64,000 nt of DNA from AP-15 sp963832875 (GTDB lineage Bacteria > Pseudomonadota > Alphaproteobacteria > ATCC43930 > CGMCC-115725). Within the stretch, counting starts at the first letter, position 1, and the number at the start of each line of letters is the position of its first letter. Under the pieces are notes generated by a model. It saw only the letters and a list, made by a program, of their open reading frames with translations, did no database searches and was not told the DNA's origin. Positions 8,749 to 16,986 of this stretch are shown one piece after another. The stretch is from assembly GCA_963832875.1 (NCBI GenBank), contig CAWHWB010000012.1:62001-126000 (forward strand). The letters run 5' to 3'. Position numbers and translations under genes: made by a program.

Positions 8749-9999
8749 CTAATCGACCTCGGCGGTCTTGATCGCGTGCTCCACCACATCGCGGTAGGCG
8801 CGGAACCAGGGGGTTTCGGCGACGAACTTCCCGTCATGCACCTGGAAGACCCGCACCCAGCCGCCACCTTCGTGATCGGTCGGGGTGATCTGCAGCGGCG
8901 GGACCAGACCGCCCAGGGTGAAATCGTGGATCTCTTCGAGGCCCTGCTTGACCTGTGGTCCGGTCGGCTTCTGACCGCCACTGATCTTCAACGCGTTTTT
9001 GATCGCCTCGACCTGGATCGCCGCCTGCAGCAGGCCGCGGTTATAGATGACCGTGTCGTCCATCGTCGCCGGCGGCTCCTTCCCCTCCTTTTTGTACATC
9101 GCCTTGATCTGCTGGCGCACCGGATAGTTGTCGCCGGCGCCGGCGAATTGCAGGGTGTTGTAGCCTTCAGCGACGCCCCAGCCACCGGCCGCCTTGATGT
9201 CCGCCTCGGCCGAGGCCCAAACCAGGCCGATGACATGGGTCAGTGGGTATCCCGCCCCTTTCAGCCCCTTGATCGCCACCGAGGGCGAGCGGCCGAACAA
9301 ATGCATGATCACGAAATCGGGGTGAAACCGCTGGGTGATGTCGAGGATCTGCGCACCCATCTCGACCCCAGGCGGTGGCACCGCAAAGGTCCGCATCTCG
9401 AACCCTTCGGATTTTTGCAATGCGTCGAGGATCGGCATCGGCTCCTTCCCGGCCGGATTGTCGTAATAGACGTAAGCGATCTTTTTGCCCTTCAGGCTGC
9501 CGCCGAGCTTGTCCTTGGCGAACTTGACCGCGGCGGCGCCCTGCGACCAATAGGTGGCCGCGATCGGGAACAGGTACGGGAAGCGGGTGCCGTCGGCCGC
9601 GGCGGCGATGCCAAACCCGGGCGAGGTCGTCGGCATATGGTCCTGCTCGAGCCGCTGGTTCAACGCCACGGTCTGCGGCGTGCCGTAGAGCGTCATCATC
9701 ACGACGCCCATCTGCTTTTGCCGTTCATACGCTTCGATCGCCGGCGGCACCTGGTATTGATTATCGATTTCGTCGCCGCGGATCATCCAGCCATCGACCC
9801 CACCTTGCGCGTTGATCAGCTTGTAGTAATCCTGCATGGCTGGGCACAGCACGGTGCCTACAATCTGGGTCGGGCCGGTGCGGTCGCACTGGTCGCCGAT
9901 CAAAATTTCCTTGGGCTGTGCCAGGGCGCTCGCCGCAAGCATCAGCCCGACCGAGGCGCCGGCCGCGGCCCCCCAGATACCCCGCGTCAATCTCGTCAT
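8749..9999 (-). CDS. livK: HAAT-type ABC transporter substrate-binding protein (LivK-like, Peripla_BP_6)
   Basis: A 416-residue secreted binding protein with a signal peptide ending SALAQP. The mature start EILIGDQCDRTGPTQIVG and the segments YKLINAQGGVDGW and GIPTTSPG-like MPTTSPGFGIAAA are typical of the type I periplasmic fold used by branched-chain amino acid and aromatic acid importers. It lies between livM and livF, 28 bases from livM and 44 bases from livF. The ligand is unknown; the coupled acyl-CoA ligase on the other arm points to an organic acid. Confidence 0.88.
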   Translation of the reverse strand: MTRLTRGIWGAAAGASVGLMLAASALAQPKEILIGDQCDRTGPTQIVGTVLCPAMQDYYKLINAQGGVDGWMIRGDEIDNQYQVPPAIEAYERQKQMGVVMMTLYGTPQTVALNQRLEQDHMPTTSPGFGIAAAADGTRFPYLFPIAATYWSQGAAAVKFAKDKLGGSLKGKKIAYVYYDNPAGKEPMPILDALQKSEGFEMRTFAVPPPGVEMGAQILDITQRFHPDFVIMHLFGRSPSVAIKGLKGAGYPLTHVIGLVWASAEADIKAAGGWGVAEGYNTLQFAGAGDNYPVRQQIKAMYKKEGKEPPATMDDTVIYNRGLLQAAIQVEAIKNALKISGGQKPTGPQVKQGLEEIHDFTLGGLVPPLQITPTDHEGGGWVRVFQVHDGKFVAETPWFRAYRDVVEHAIKTAEVD

Positions 10000-10027
10000 C
10001 GTCGCTTCCTCCCGCTGTTTTCGCCAG

Positions 10028-11095
10028 TTAATACGAAAATGGCCAGATCCGAAAGTAATTGCGGATGTTGCGCCACAGCCGGTTCAGCCCCTCCGGCTCG
10101 ACCACCAGGAAAAAAATGATCAGCCCACCGAAGATCACCAGCCGCAGGTTCGGCACGACGTTTAAGAGATCAGCATGCGAAAAAAACAGGCCGCCAAACG
10201 AGTTGAGAAACCAGCGGGTGGCGATCGGCAATAGAGTGACGAAGATCGCGCCGAATATCGAACCGAGCACCGAGCCGAGGCCGCCGATGATCACCATCGC
10301 CAGATAGTCGATCGACACGTCGATTTGGAACTGCTCGTAATTGGCGATCCCGAGATAGTAGCTTTCCAGCACCCCCGCCACCCCGGCGTAAAACGAGGAG
10401 ATCGCGAATGCGTAGAGCTTGTAGCGAAAGATGTTGATGCCGATGATCTCGGCGGCAATGTCCTGGTCGCGGATCGCGATAAAGGCGCGGCCGATGCGGC
10501 TGCGCACCAGGTTCAACGTCGCGACGATCGCCAGCACGACAAAGAACATCAGAAATACATAAAACTGCGCTTCGTGCTTCAGCACGATTCCGAAAAACGA
10601 TGGGCGCGGGATCTCGATTGACGCCTGCACGCCTCCCGAAATCCATTGCACGTGGTTGATCGTCCACTCGATGATCAGCTGCGCCGCCAGAGTGGCGATC
10701 GCCAGATAGATCCCTTTGATGCGCAAGGATGGGATGCCGACGATGGCGCCGATAAGCGCCGCCATCAGCCCGCCGAACGGGATCGCGACCCAGAACGGCA
10801 TGCCGAGGCGGGTGATCAGATTGGCCGCGGTGTAGGCGCCGACCGACATGAAGGCGCCCTGCCCGATCGACACCTGCCCGGTATAGCCGACGAGGATGTT
10901 GAGGCCGAGCGCACCTACGACCGCGATCAGGATCAGGTTGAGCACCGAGACGTAGTATTCGCTGAACGTCAGCGGCACGACCACGATGAACAAAGCCGCC
11001 AGCGCCAAGACGCTCCATCGCGCGATTGGCAGCGGGTAGAGCGCCATGTCGGCGGCATAGCTCGTTTTGAACACGCCGGCTTCGCGGTGGAACAT
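10028..11095 (-). CDS. livM: LivM-like branched-chain-type ABC transporter permease
   Basis: A 355-residue multi-spanning permease. The opening MFHREAGVFKTSYAADMAL is typical of the LivM of acyl-CoA-ligase-linked transporters, so the ATG at 11095 is preferred to 11047. The conserved LivM core is visible: GLNILVGYTGQVSIGQGAF, GIPSLRIKGIYLAIATLA and IGGLGSVLGSIFGA. First gene of the leftward half-operon livM-livK-livF. Confidence 0.9.
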   Translation of the reverse strand: MFHREAGVFKTSYAADMALYPLPIARWSVLALAALFIVVVPLTFSEYYVSVLNLILIAVVGALGLNILVGYTGQVSIGQGAFMSVGAYTAANLITRLGMPFWVAIPFGGLMAALIGAIVGIPSLRIKGIYLAIATLAAQLIIEWTINHVQWISGGVQASIEIPRPSFFGIVLKHEAQFYVFLMFFVVLAIVATLNLVRSRIGRAFIAIRDQDIAAEIIGINIFRYKLYAFAISSFYAGVAGVLESYYLGIANYEQFQIDVSIDYLAMVIIGGLGSVLGSIFGAIFVTLLPIATRWFLNSFGGLFFSHADLLNVVPNLRLVIFGGLIIFFLVVEPEGLNRLWRNIRNYFRIWPFSY

Positions 11096-11138
11096 TTCGC
11101 GATACCGTTATCCGCCGCTCACGCAGTTGTTCGCTCGC

Positions 11139-11765
11139 TCAGCTCAGCGGAACCTCAAAGCCGCGCTTGACCCCGGGGCGGGCCATGATCGTCTCATACC
11201 ACCGCCCGACATTCGGGAAATCAGCGAGGTCGATCTGGTGGCGCTCGTGCCGCCAGGCCCAGCCGAGGATCGCAAAATCGGCGATCGAGATGTCGCCGCC
11301 GACAAACTCGACCTCGCCGAGCCGCTTGTCGAGGACGCCATAGAGCCGGCTAGTCTCCTTTGAATAGCGTTCGAGGCCGTAGCGCCGATCCTGCTCATCC
11401 TTGACCTGCAGGAAATGATGCACCTGGCCGGGCATCGGGCCAAAACCTCCCATCTGCCACATCAGCCATTCCAGCACCGGCACCTGAGCGCGCAGATCGG
11501 CCGGCCAGAACTTGCCGGTCTTTTCACCCAAATAGATCAGGATCGCACCCGACTCGAAGATGCTGATCGGGGCGCCGCCTGGACCGTCGGGATCGACGAT
11601 CGCCGGAATGCGATTGTTCGGGCTGATCTTCAGAAATTCGGGGGCGAACTGCTCGCCCTTGGAGATGTTGATCGGGTGCACCGTGTAGGGCAGCCCCATC
11701 TCTTCGAGCGCGACGCTGATCTTACGGCCGTTCGGCGTGTTCCAGGTGTGGAGTTCGATGGCCAT
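11139..11765 (-). CDS. Glutathione S-transferase family protein (YghU/YfcG/Ure2p-like)
   Basis: A 208-residue GST. The N-terminal thioredoxin-like domain starts IELHTWNTPNGRKISVALEE and carries the SPNNRIPAIVDPDGP cis-proline loop and the FESGAILIYLGEKTG glutathione-binding ESGA motif. An all-helical C-terminal domain follows. The TPNGRK/SPNNRIPAI pair is typical of the Nu-class enzymes (YghU, YfcG), which have disulfide-bond reductase activity. A paralogue lies at 35138-35848. Confidence 0.88.
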   Translation of the reverse strand: MAIELHTWNTPNGRKISVALEEMGLPYTVHPINISKGEQFAPEFLKISPNNRIPAIVDPDGPGGAPISIFESGAILIYLGEKTGKFWPADLRAQVPVLEWLMWQMGGFGPMPGQVHHFLQVKDEQDRRYGLERYSKETSRLYGVLDKRLGEVEFVGGDISIADFAILGWAWRHERHQIDLADFPNVGRWYETIMARPGVKRGFEVPLS

Positions 11766-11917
11766 CGGGGGTTCGCCTTTGCTGTCGTTTGCTTCCGGCT
11801 GAGGGGGCGAGGATTATCGCGGGCGGACCTCGCGCTCAAGCTGCAATCGCCGCGATCCGGTCTCGGACCGAAATTCCGCGCTGCGCAGTGCGGTCCGGAT
11901 CGGCGCATCGGCTGCTG

Positions 11918-13105
11918 TCAGCGGTTCTTGGGGAAGCGGAAGGTTAGAGCGCTGGCGAGGACGATCGCACCACTTCCCGCGGCGGCGAGAAAGGCCGTGG
12001 CGGGTATGCCGGTCCCATCCCACAAGGCGCCGCCCAGCAGGGGCACGACGCAGGACAGCGAGTAGCCGATCGCGAACATCCCGGCCGACAGCCGATGAAC
12101 ATCGCCGGCGTGAGCGATTTGCGGCGGCAACGCCAGCGTCACGATTAGAGTGAAGGCACAGCAAAACCCGATAACACCGGCGCCGACGACAGCGATCTGG
12201 GTCTGGAAGGAAAGAAACGTGCCGAGGCCGAGAAGGCCCAGCACCTGCATCAGCACGATCGCAGCCTTGCTGCGGCCGAGTCGCCGCGCCCACAGCAGCA
12301 ATGCCAGCGAGGCCGGCAGCTGGCCGAGGTTCAGCGCAGCGAGGCATATCGTAACCATCTCCGGGCGCCCAACCGCATGCAGGTATCCGGGGATAAATGC
12401 ATTCGAGGAGAAATAGAGACCGCCGGTGCCGCCCTGCATCAAGCCGAGCTGCCAGGTCTCGCGGTGGCGCCAATCGGGCCACCAGCGCGCCGGCTCTCGT
12501 CCAACGGACCGGGGGGTGTCCGGCCCGCACAGCGCCATTGCGAGCGCTGTCAATACAACCGGGACTGCCCAGACCGCAAAGCTCGCCGGCCAACTGCCGT
12601 CGACCAGCGGCAGGACCAAAGGGATGGTCAGCGCCGCCGGCAGGGCTTCGCCGATCAACAGCCCGTTGGCGTAGACCGCGGTGGCGAAACCGGGCCGGCG
12701 GCCAAACCATTCGCCGACCAGCGCCGGCAAGGCTGGCTGCACGACCGCAACCCCGGCTGCCATCAAAAATGTCATCGTGAACAGCATCGGCGCCGATGGG
12801 CCGACACCGCGCGCCGCCGATGCGACGGCGACGCAGAGCAGTCCGGCGATAGCCGCGCCCCGCGCCCCAAGACGCGCGATCAGCAGCGAGCCCGGAATCG
12901 CGGCGAGCCCGAATAGCAGCACCGGCAGCCCGGACAACGCCCCGACCGCCCGCTCGCTGAACTCGAATTGCCGATGGATCAGCGGCAGAACCGGGGGCAC
13001 CGCCAACACCGTCAGACGCAGGTCGGCGCCGGCAAGCCACAGCACCGCACCACGCAGCAGCGAGCCAAGGGGCGCTTCCCGGCTCGGCCCCGGTTTGTCG
13101 TGCAT
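11918..13105 (-). CDS. MFS transporter, CynX/NimT family
   Basis: A major facilitator protein of 395 residues with about 12 hydrophobic segments. The N-terminus carries the family-typical RLTVLAVPPVLPLIHRQF with SERAVGALSGLPVLLFGLAA, close to CynX (cyanate) and NimT (2-nitroimidazole) carriers. The substrate is not known for most members. It starts 27 bases after the lipoprotein gene and so may be the last gene of the D-glutamate operon. Export or import of D-glutamate or 5-oxoproline is a speculative role based only on position. Confidence 0.82.
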   Translation of the reverse strand: MHDKPGPSREAPLGSLLRGAVLWLAGADLRLTVLAVPPVLPLIHRQFEFSERAVGALSGLPVLLFGLAAIPGSLLIARLGARGAAIAGLLCVAVASAARGVGPSAPMLFTMTFLMAAGVAVVQPALPALVGEWFGRRPGFATAVYANGLLIGEALPAALTIPLVLPLVDGSWPASFAVWAVPVVLTALAMALCGPDTPRSVGREPARWWPDWRHRETWQLGLMQGGTGGLYFSSNAFIPGYLHAVGRPEMVTICLAALNLGQLPASLALLLWARRLGRSKAAIVLMQVLGLLGLGTFLSFQTQIAVVGAGVIGFCCAFTLIVTLALPPQIAHAGDVHRLSAGMFAIGYSLSCVVPLLGGALWDGTGIPATAFLAAAGSGAIVLASALTFRFPKNR

Positions 13106-13132
13106 CGCTGCAACCTCAACCGAGAGCGAGCG

Positions 13133-13387
13133 TTACGGATGCTCGCAAGCGAAATAGGCGATGTTTTCCTCGGCATCCAAGAAGCGAGGCACCCGGTCAT
13201 AGCGCAGACAATGCTGCTTTGCCACGGCGGTGGCGGCCGCGAGGTCGCCGGAAAAGCCGACCGCAGCGGAATTGGCGTCGCCGCTCGACAGATAGGGCTT
13301 CTCGGTGCAACCGGCGGCCGCGCCGACCAGGACCAGGCACAGCGCCCGCAGCAACGGGCCCAAAGAATGCCGCAAGCGCGATCTCAT
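13133..13387 (-). CDS. Small lipoprotein of unknown function
   Basis: An 84-residue protein with a basic N-terminus, a hydrophobic stretch and a lipobox VGAAAGC at about residues 21-27, so it should be anchored in the membrane after Lsp cleavage. The mature part is short and ends with HCLRYDRVPRFLDAEE and IAYFACEHP, with two cysteines that could pair. The start ATG overlaps the murD2 stop (ATGA), so it is translationally coupled to murD2. No function recognised. Confidence 0.75.
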   Translation of the reverse strand: MRSRLRHSLGPLLRALCLVLVGAAAGCTEKPYLSSGDANSAAVGFSGDLAAATAVAKQHCLRYDRVPRFLDAEENIAYFACEHP

Positions 13388-14751
13388 CGAGGCGCTTCCG
13401 CACCCTCCTCAGCCAGCCCGATTTTGGCGGCGAAGTCGCGGCCGCGCTCGGTGAAATCGCGGTAATAGCCGTAGCTCGGTGCTGCCGGAGACAGCAGCAC
13501 GACGTCGCCCGGCGCCGTCACCCGCTTTGCATAGGCGACCGCGTCCTCCATCGACCGCGCGCAGTATGTGGTGAGGATGGTCTCGGGTCGCGCTCTCTCG
13601 GCGGCAAGCAAGCCGGCGTAGATGCGCTCCCCGCTGGAGCCGAGGCAGATGACCCACCGGGCCGCCCCTTCGCCCAATGCGGCAACCAGCCTGCCGTAGT
13701 CGATGCCGCGGTCATAGCCGCCGACGATCACAGCGATCTCTTGTCCGGAGTAGACCGCGAGCGCGGCGATCGTCGATTCCGGGGCGGTTGAAATGCTGTC
13801 ATCGACGAACAGAACACCGCCGATTTGGCCCAGCTGCTGCTGGCGATGCGGCAATGGGCGAAAATCGCTCGTCACGTCGAGAGCGGCGGCAAGATCGATG
13901 CCGAGCCGCTTTGCGACGGTCAGCGCCGCACACAGGTTCGACATGTTGTGCGGCCTGGCGAGATAGCGGTTGCACACCTCGCCGATCCGCCGCTCGGCGT
14001 CGAAGATGTCGAAACCGCGCCAGCAAACGCCGCGCCCGTCGTTGAACCAGTCAATACAGCGCGGCAAAGCCAGGGCGAAGCCCTTGATCGTCGACATCGC
14101 CTCACTATTGACGATCGCGCAGCGGCTGTGACGCAGCAGGTTCAGCTTATCGCGGTAATAGGCATCGAGCGTGCGGTGCCAATCGATGTGCTCGGGAAAT
14201 AAAGAGGTCAGCACCGCCAGGTCGCAGATGCCGTCAAAATCGGCGACCTGATAGCTCGACAGTTCGATCACCGCATGTTCCGCCGCCGAGGGATCGATCT
14301 CGGTGATCGGGATGCCGATATTGCCGGCCAGCGCCACCCGACGGCCGAGCCGGCCCAGGATATGGACAATCAGCGACGCGGTCGTGCTCTTCCCTTTGCT
14401 CCCGGTCACGCAGATCGTCGTGACGTCGCTGCCTTCGCCGAACCATAGGTTCAGCAGCGAGGTGATTTTTACCCCGTTCCGGCGGGCGGCCTCAAGGTCC
14501 GGGCGATAAAGGCTGACGCCAGGCGACTTGACGATAACGTCGATATCGCCGAGGGCGCGGCCAATGCGCTCGGCGCCAAAAGCGCAGTCGATTTGGTCGA
14601 ACCCGGCCGGCGCCGACGCATCCTCGGCGTCGTCGAGCAGCAGTAGCGGCAGATTGGGGTGCCGCGCCCGCAGGAAGCCGATCGCCGCCCGGCCTTCGCG
14701 ACCGAGCCCCCAGATTGCGACCCGTGCCGCGCCAAGGTCAGCCACACGCAT
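13384..14751 (-). CDS. murD2: UDP-N-acetylmuramoyl-L-alanine--L-glutamate ligase, MurD2 type
   Basis: A 455-residue Mur ligase. The ATP-binding motif reads VTGSKGKSTTA (about residues 115-125) instead of the GTNGKTT of ordinary MurD. The Rossmann-like N-terminus (VAIWGLGREGRAA), EHIDWHRTLDAYYRDKLNL and VDDSISTAPESTIAAL are visible. It starts 14 bases inside murL. In Xanthomonas, MurD2 adds L-glutamate to UDP-MurNAc-L-Ala, and MurL then inverts the glutamate to the D form, which replaces the MurI-MurD route. The pairing with murL supports the same role here. Acts in the cytoplasm on a peptidoglycan precursor. Confidence 0.88.
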   Translation of the reverse strand: MRVADLGAARVAIWGLGREGRAAIGFLRARHPNLPLLLLDDAEDASAPAGFDQIDCAFGAERIGRALGDIDVIVKSPGVSLYRPDLEAARRNGVKITSLLNLWFGEGSDVTTICVTGSKGKSTTASLIVHILGRLGRRVALAGNIGIPITEIDPSAAEHAVIELSSYQVADFDGICDLAVLTSLFPEHIDWHRTLDAYYRDKLNLLRHSRCAIVNSEAMSTIKGFALALPRCIDWFNDGRGVCWRGFDIFDAERRIGEVCNRYLARPHNMSNLCAALTVAKRLGIDLAAALDVTSDFRPLPHRQQQLGQIGGVLFVDDSISTAPESTIAALAVYSGQEIAVIVGGYDRGIDYGRLVAALGEGAARWVICLGSSGERIYAGLLAAERARPETILTTYCARSMEDAVAYAKRVTAPGDVVLLSPAAPSYGYYRDFTERGRDFAAKIGLAEEGAEAPR

Positions 14752-16063
14752 CGAGCATGGCCATGAACCTCGCCGGCACGCCGTGCGGGTGGCGGGTCTC
14801 GAACAGCGCCCGGTACTCGGCCGAACCCGTCCGCCGTAGCGAGCCGGCGACTAATCGGCGAACGACCGCGTCGTCTCGCCAGTCGGGATGATACCCCAGA
14901 TGCGTCATGGCCGCGGCGCACTCGGCGATCTCGCCGACGCATTCGAACGGCTTGTGCTCGCCCAGGCCGCACAGCGCCGCAAAGCCGTCGAGCTGGGTTT
15001 CGTCATCGAGCATGTCGCGGCCGAAGATCCCGACTAATTGCGGCTTCGTGACAAACAGCGCCAAGGCCAGGAACACGAACCGGCATTTCGGGCAGTCTCG
15101 GCACCAATGGCGGCCGCGTTCGGCGGAGGATTGGCGGAAAGCGGTGTTGCAGCTGCGGAATATCCCGAAATATTGCGGGTACCGGGCAAAACGACGGGCG
15201 ATCTCGATTTCCGAAAGCGGCCGGAGCAGCGAGAAATAAGCGATATTCGGTGAGATATGATTGTGTACGTAGCAGGAAAATTCCCGCTCGAACTCCAGCG
15301 ATTTGCTGAATTGATGGTTGATCGCGATCCCGCCGACCGTCAGGTTCGGCGCGCTCGCGGAATGTTCGTTGGACATAGCGATCGTATCAAAGCCCGAGAG
15401 CACGGCGCAGGCCAGGACGATCGCGCTCAAGATCCCGGTGATCGGCACGTGGCCGTTCAATGCGCCGCCGTCGTTCAGCTGCAAAAGGCCGGGGTCGAGA
15501 CGGCGGCCGACCCGGATGTACGGCAGTTCGGCAGCGGCCATGCAGGCGGCAATCGGTGCCGCGTCACCCAATGAGAACAGGACGAGGTTCTCGTCCCCGG
15601 CCTTCAGGCACTCCAGGGTGACGATCGAATCCTTGCCGCCCCCTATCGGCACGCAGGTGCGCCGCGGCAGTTCGAGCCCGATCGGCGCCGGAGGTGCAAT
15701 CCGATCGACCCGAAACCGGCAACGGCCGTGCAACGAGATCCGGTTTTTCCAGGCGAATTCGGCCAATCCCTTTTCGTAAAAGTCTTGTAGGAATCGAGCC
15801 GTGTCCCGATCGAGCGGGAAGGCCTCGCAACGCAGCGATTCCGGCACAAAGGCCTTGTAATAGCTGACCCCGGACATCAAGAAAATCAGCCGGAAAATCC
15901 GGTCCAGCACCTCGGACTCCGCGGGCGACAGCGCCCGCTGCGGAAAATCGAAGACCAGCCTTTCCTCGAAGCCCGGACCGTCAGCAAACCGATAGCGCAG
16001 CCGCAGCACGGCCGTTGCCGGGTCGTATCGGTAACTCTCGAAAACGAACTCGTTAGGCCTCAT
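14738..16063 (-). CDS. murL: UDP-N-acetylmuramoyl-L-alanyl-L-glutamate epimerase MurL
   Basis: A 441-residue homologue of Xanthomonas MurL, which epimerises the terminal L-Glu of UDP-MurNAc-L-Ala-L-Glu to D-Glu with ATP and Mg. Family hallmarks are the PP-loop-like IGGGKDSIVTLE (about residues 140-151), GHVPITGILSAI (204-215), SNEHSASA (231-238), the NHQFSK segment, a cysteine cluster CRDCPKC (Cys321, 324, 327) and HKPFECVGE near the C-terminus. The gene overlaps both neighbours, DUF4392 by 11 bases and murD2 by 14 bases, so it is in the middle of a coupled operon. Free D-glutamate and glutamate racemase would not be needed for wall synthesis if this route is used. Confidence 0.9.
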   Translation of the reverse strand: MRPNEFVFESYRYDPATAVLRLRYRFADGPGFEERLVFDFPQRALSPAESEVLDRIFRLIFLMSGVSYYKAFVPESLRCEAFPLDRDTARFLQDFYEKGLAEFAWKNRISLHGRCRFRVDRIAPPAPIGLELPRRTCVPIGGGKDSIVTLECLKAGDENLVLFSLGDAAPIAACMAAAELPYIRVGRRLDPGLLQLNDGGALNGHVPITGILSAIVLACAVLSGFDTIAMSNEHSASAPNLTVGGIAINHQFSKSLEFEREFSCYVHNHISPNIAYFSLLRPLSEIEIARRFARYPQYFGIFRSCNTAFRQSSAERGRHWCRDCPKCRFVFLALALFVTKPQLVGIFGRDMLDDETQLDGFAALCGLGEHKPFECVGEIAECAAAMTHLGYHPDWRDDAVVRRLVAGSLRRTGSAEYRALFETRHPHGVPARFMAMLDACG

Positions 16064-16973
16064 GCCGGCTCTCGGCGAGAGCGCGAATCGTCCGCAATTT
16101 CTGGTGATGGACCGCGAGGCCGAGATTGTCGATCGTCGCAGCCTGCACGCGCGAGACGCCGTCGACCGCCGGGCCGTCCGCGAGCATGGCTTCGAGCACC
16201 CGCCGATCGAGCCCTTCGTCGAGGCATCCGATTAGCGATTCACGCCAATCCGGGCGAAGGCAGGCGAGCGCGCCGAGCAACCCATACGCGCCCCAATGCG
16301 AGACACCCGCCACGATCAAATGCTGTGCCGGGGTCACGCATGCGATCAGCTCGCCATGCGCGACGTGCTGCGCGATCAGGCTACCCGGCACGGCCCCCAT
16401 GCCGATCTCGTTGCCGCCGTCGCCGACCGCGATCGTCTGCCACGGTCCGGCCGCGAACAGCTCGTCGAGCGGTGCCGTATGGGCGCTGATATCCTGGCCG
16501 CGCATGTTCCTCGGCGTGCCGTCTGCGCTGCGCCCGCAGCGTTCGATCGAGATCGCGTGGGTGATCCCGGCATCGCGCCAAGTCTCGATCAGCGGGGTCC
16601 GCGGCGCGCCGACGGCAACCGCGTCGACCGGCACCTCGGCGGCGCCCGCCGCCGCCAGGGCGACCGCGCAGGCATTGCGGCACGGCTCGTCGGTCGCGAG
16701 TCGGCACGGAATGCCGACGACGCCGAACCCCCTGGCCAACAGAGCCGTCCCGGCCGGACCGTCGGTTTCAGCCGCCGGCGGCGCGCCCAACGGCACGTAA
16801 AAGCCGGTGATCAGCCCGACCCGGCATGGCTGCGCGGAGGCCAGCGCCGTCGCGGCACCCCGCAGCCCGCCGCGCGCGGCGGCGCACAGGGCGCCAATGT
16901 TGCGACCGACATCGGTCTGGATCATGCGCTCGATCCGGTTGACGAGCGAACACGGATCGGCTCTTCCGGCCAT
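16053..16973 (-). CDS. DUF4392 protein, D-glutamate cyclase (DGLUCY C-terminal domain) homologue
   Basis: About 306 residues matching DUF4392, the C-terminal domain of the mammalian mitochondrial D-glutamate cyclase DGLUCY, which turns D-glutamate into 5-oxo-D-proline. Visible signatures are GLITGFYVP, DGPAGTALLARGF, SIERCGRSADG and the strongly conserved VGDGGNEIGMGAVPGS. The ATG at 16973 is taken as start; an in-frame TTG at 16982 is possible. It follows the DUF1445 gene after a short gap and overlaps murL, so it is part of the operon. Cyclase activity for the stand-alone bacterial protein is inferred from homology only. Confidence 0.85.
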   Translation of the reverse strand: MAGRADPCSLVNRIERMIQTDVGRNIGALCAAARGGLRGAATALASAQPCRVGLITGFYVPLGAPPAAETDGPAGTALLARGFGVVGIPCRLATDEPCRNACAVALAAAGAAEVPVDAVAVGAPRTPLIETWRDAGITHAISIERCGRSADGTPRNMRGQDISAHTAPLDELFAAGPWQTIAVGDGGNEIGMGAVPGSLIAQHVAHGELIACVTPAQHLIVAGVSHWGAYGLLGALACLRPDWRESLIGCLDEGLDRRVLEAMLADGPAVDGVSRVQAATIDNLGLAVHHQKLRTIRALAESRHEA

Positions 16974-16986
16974 CGCGAGCAAACCG

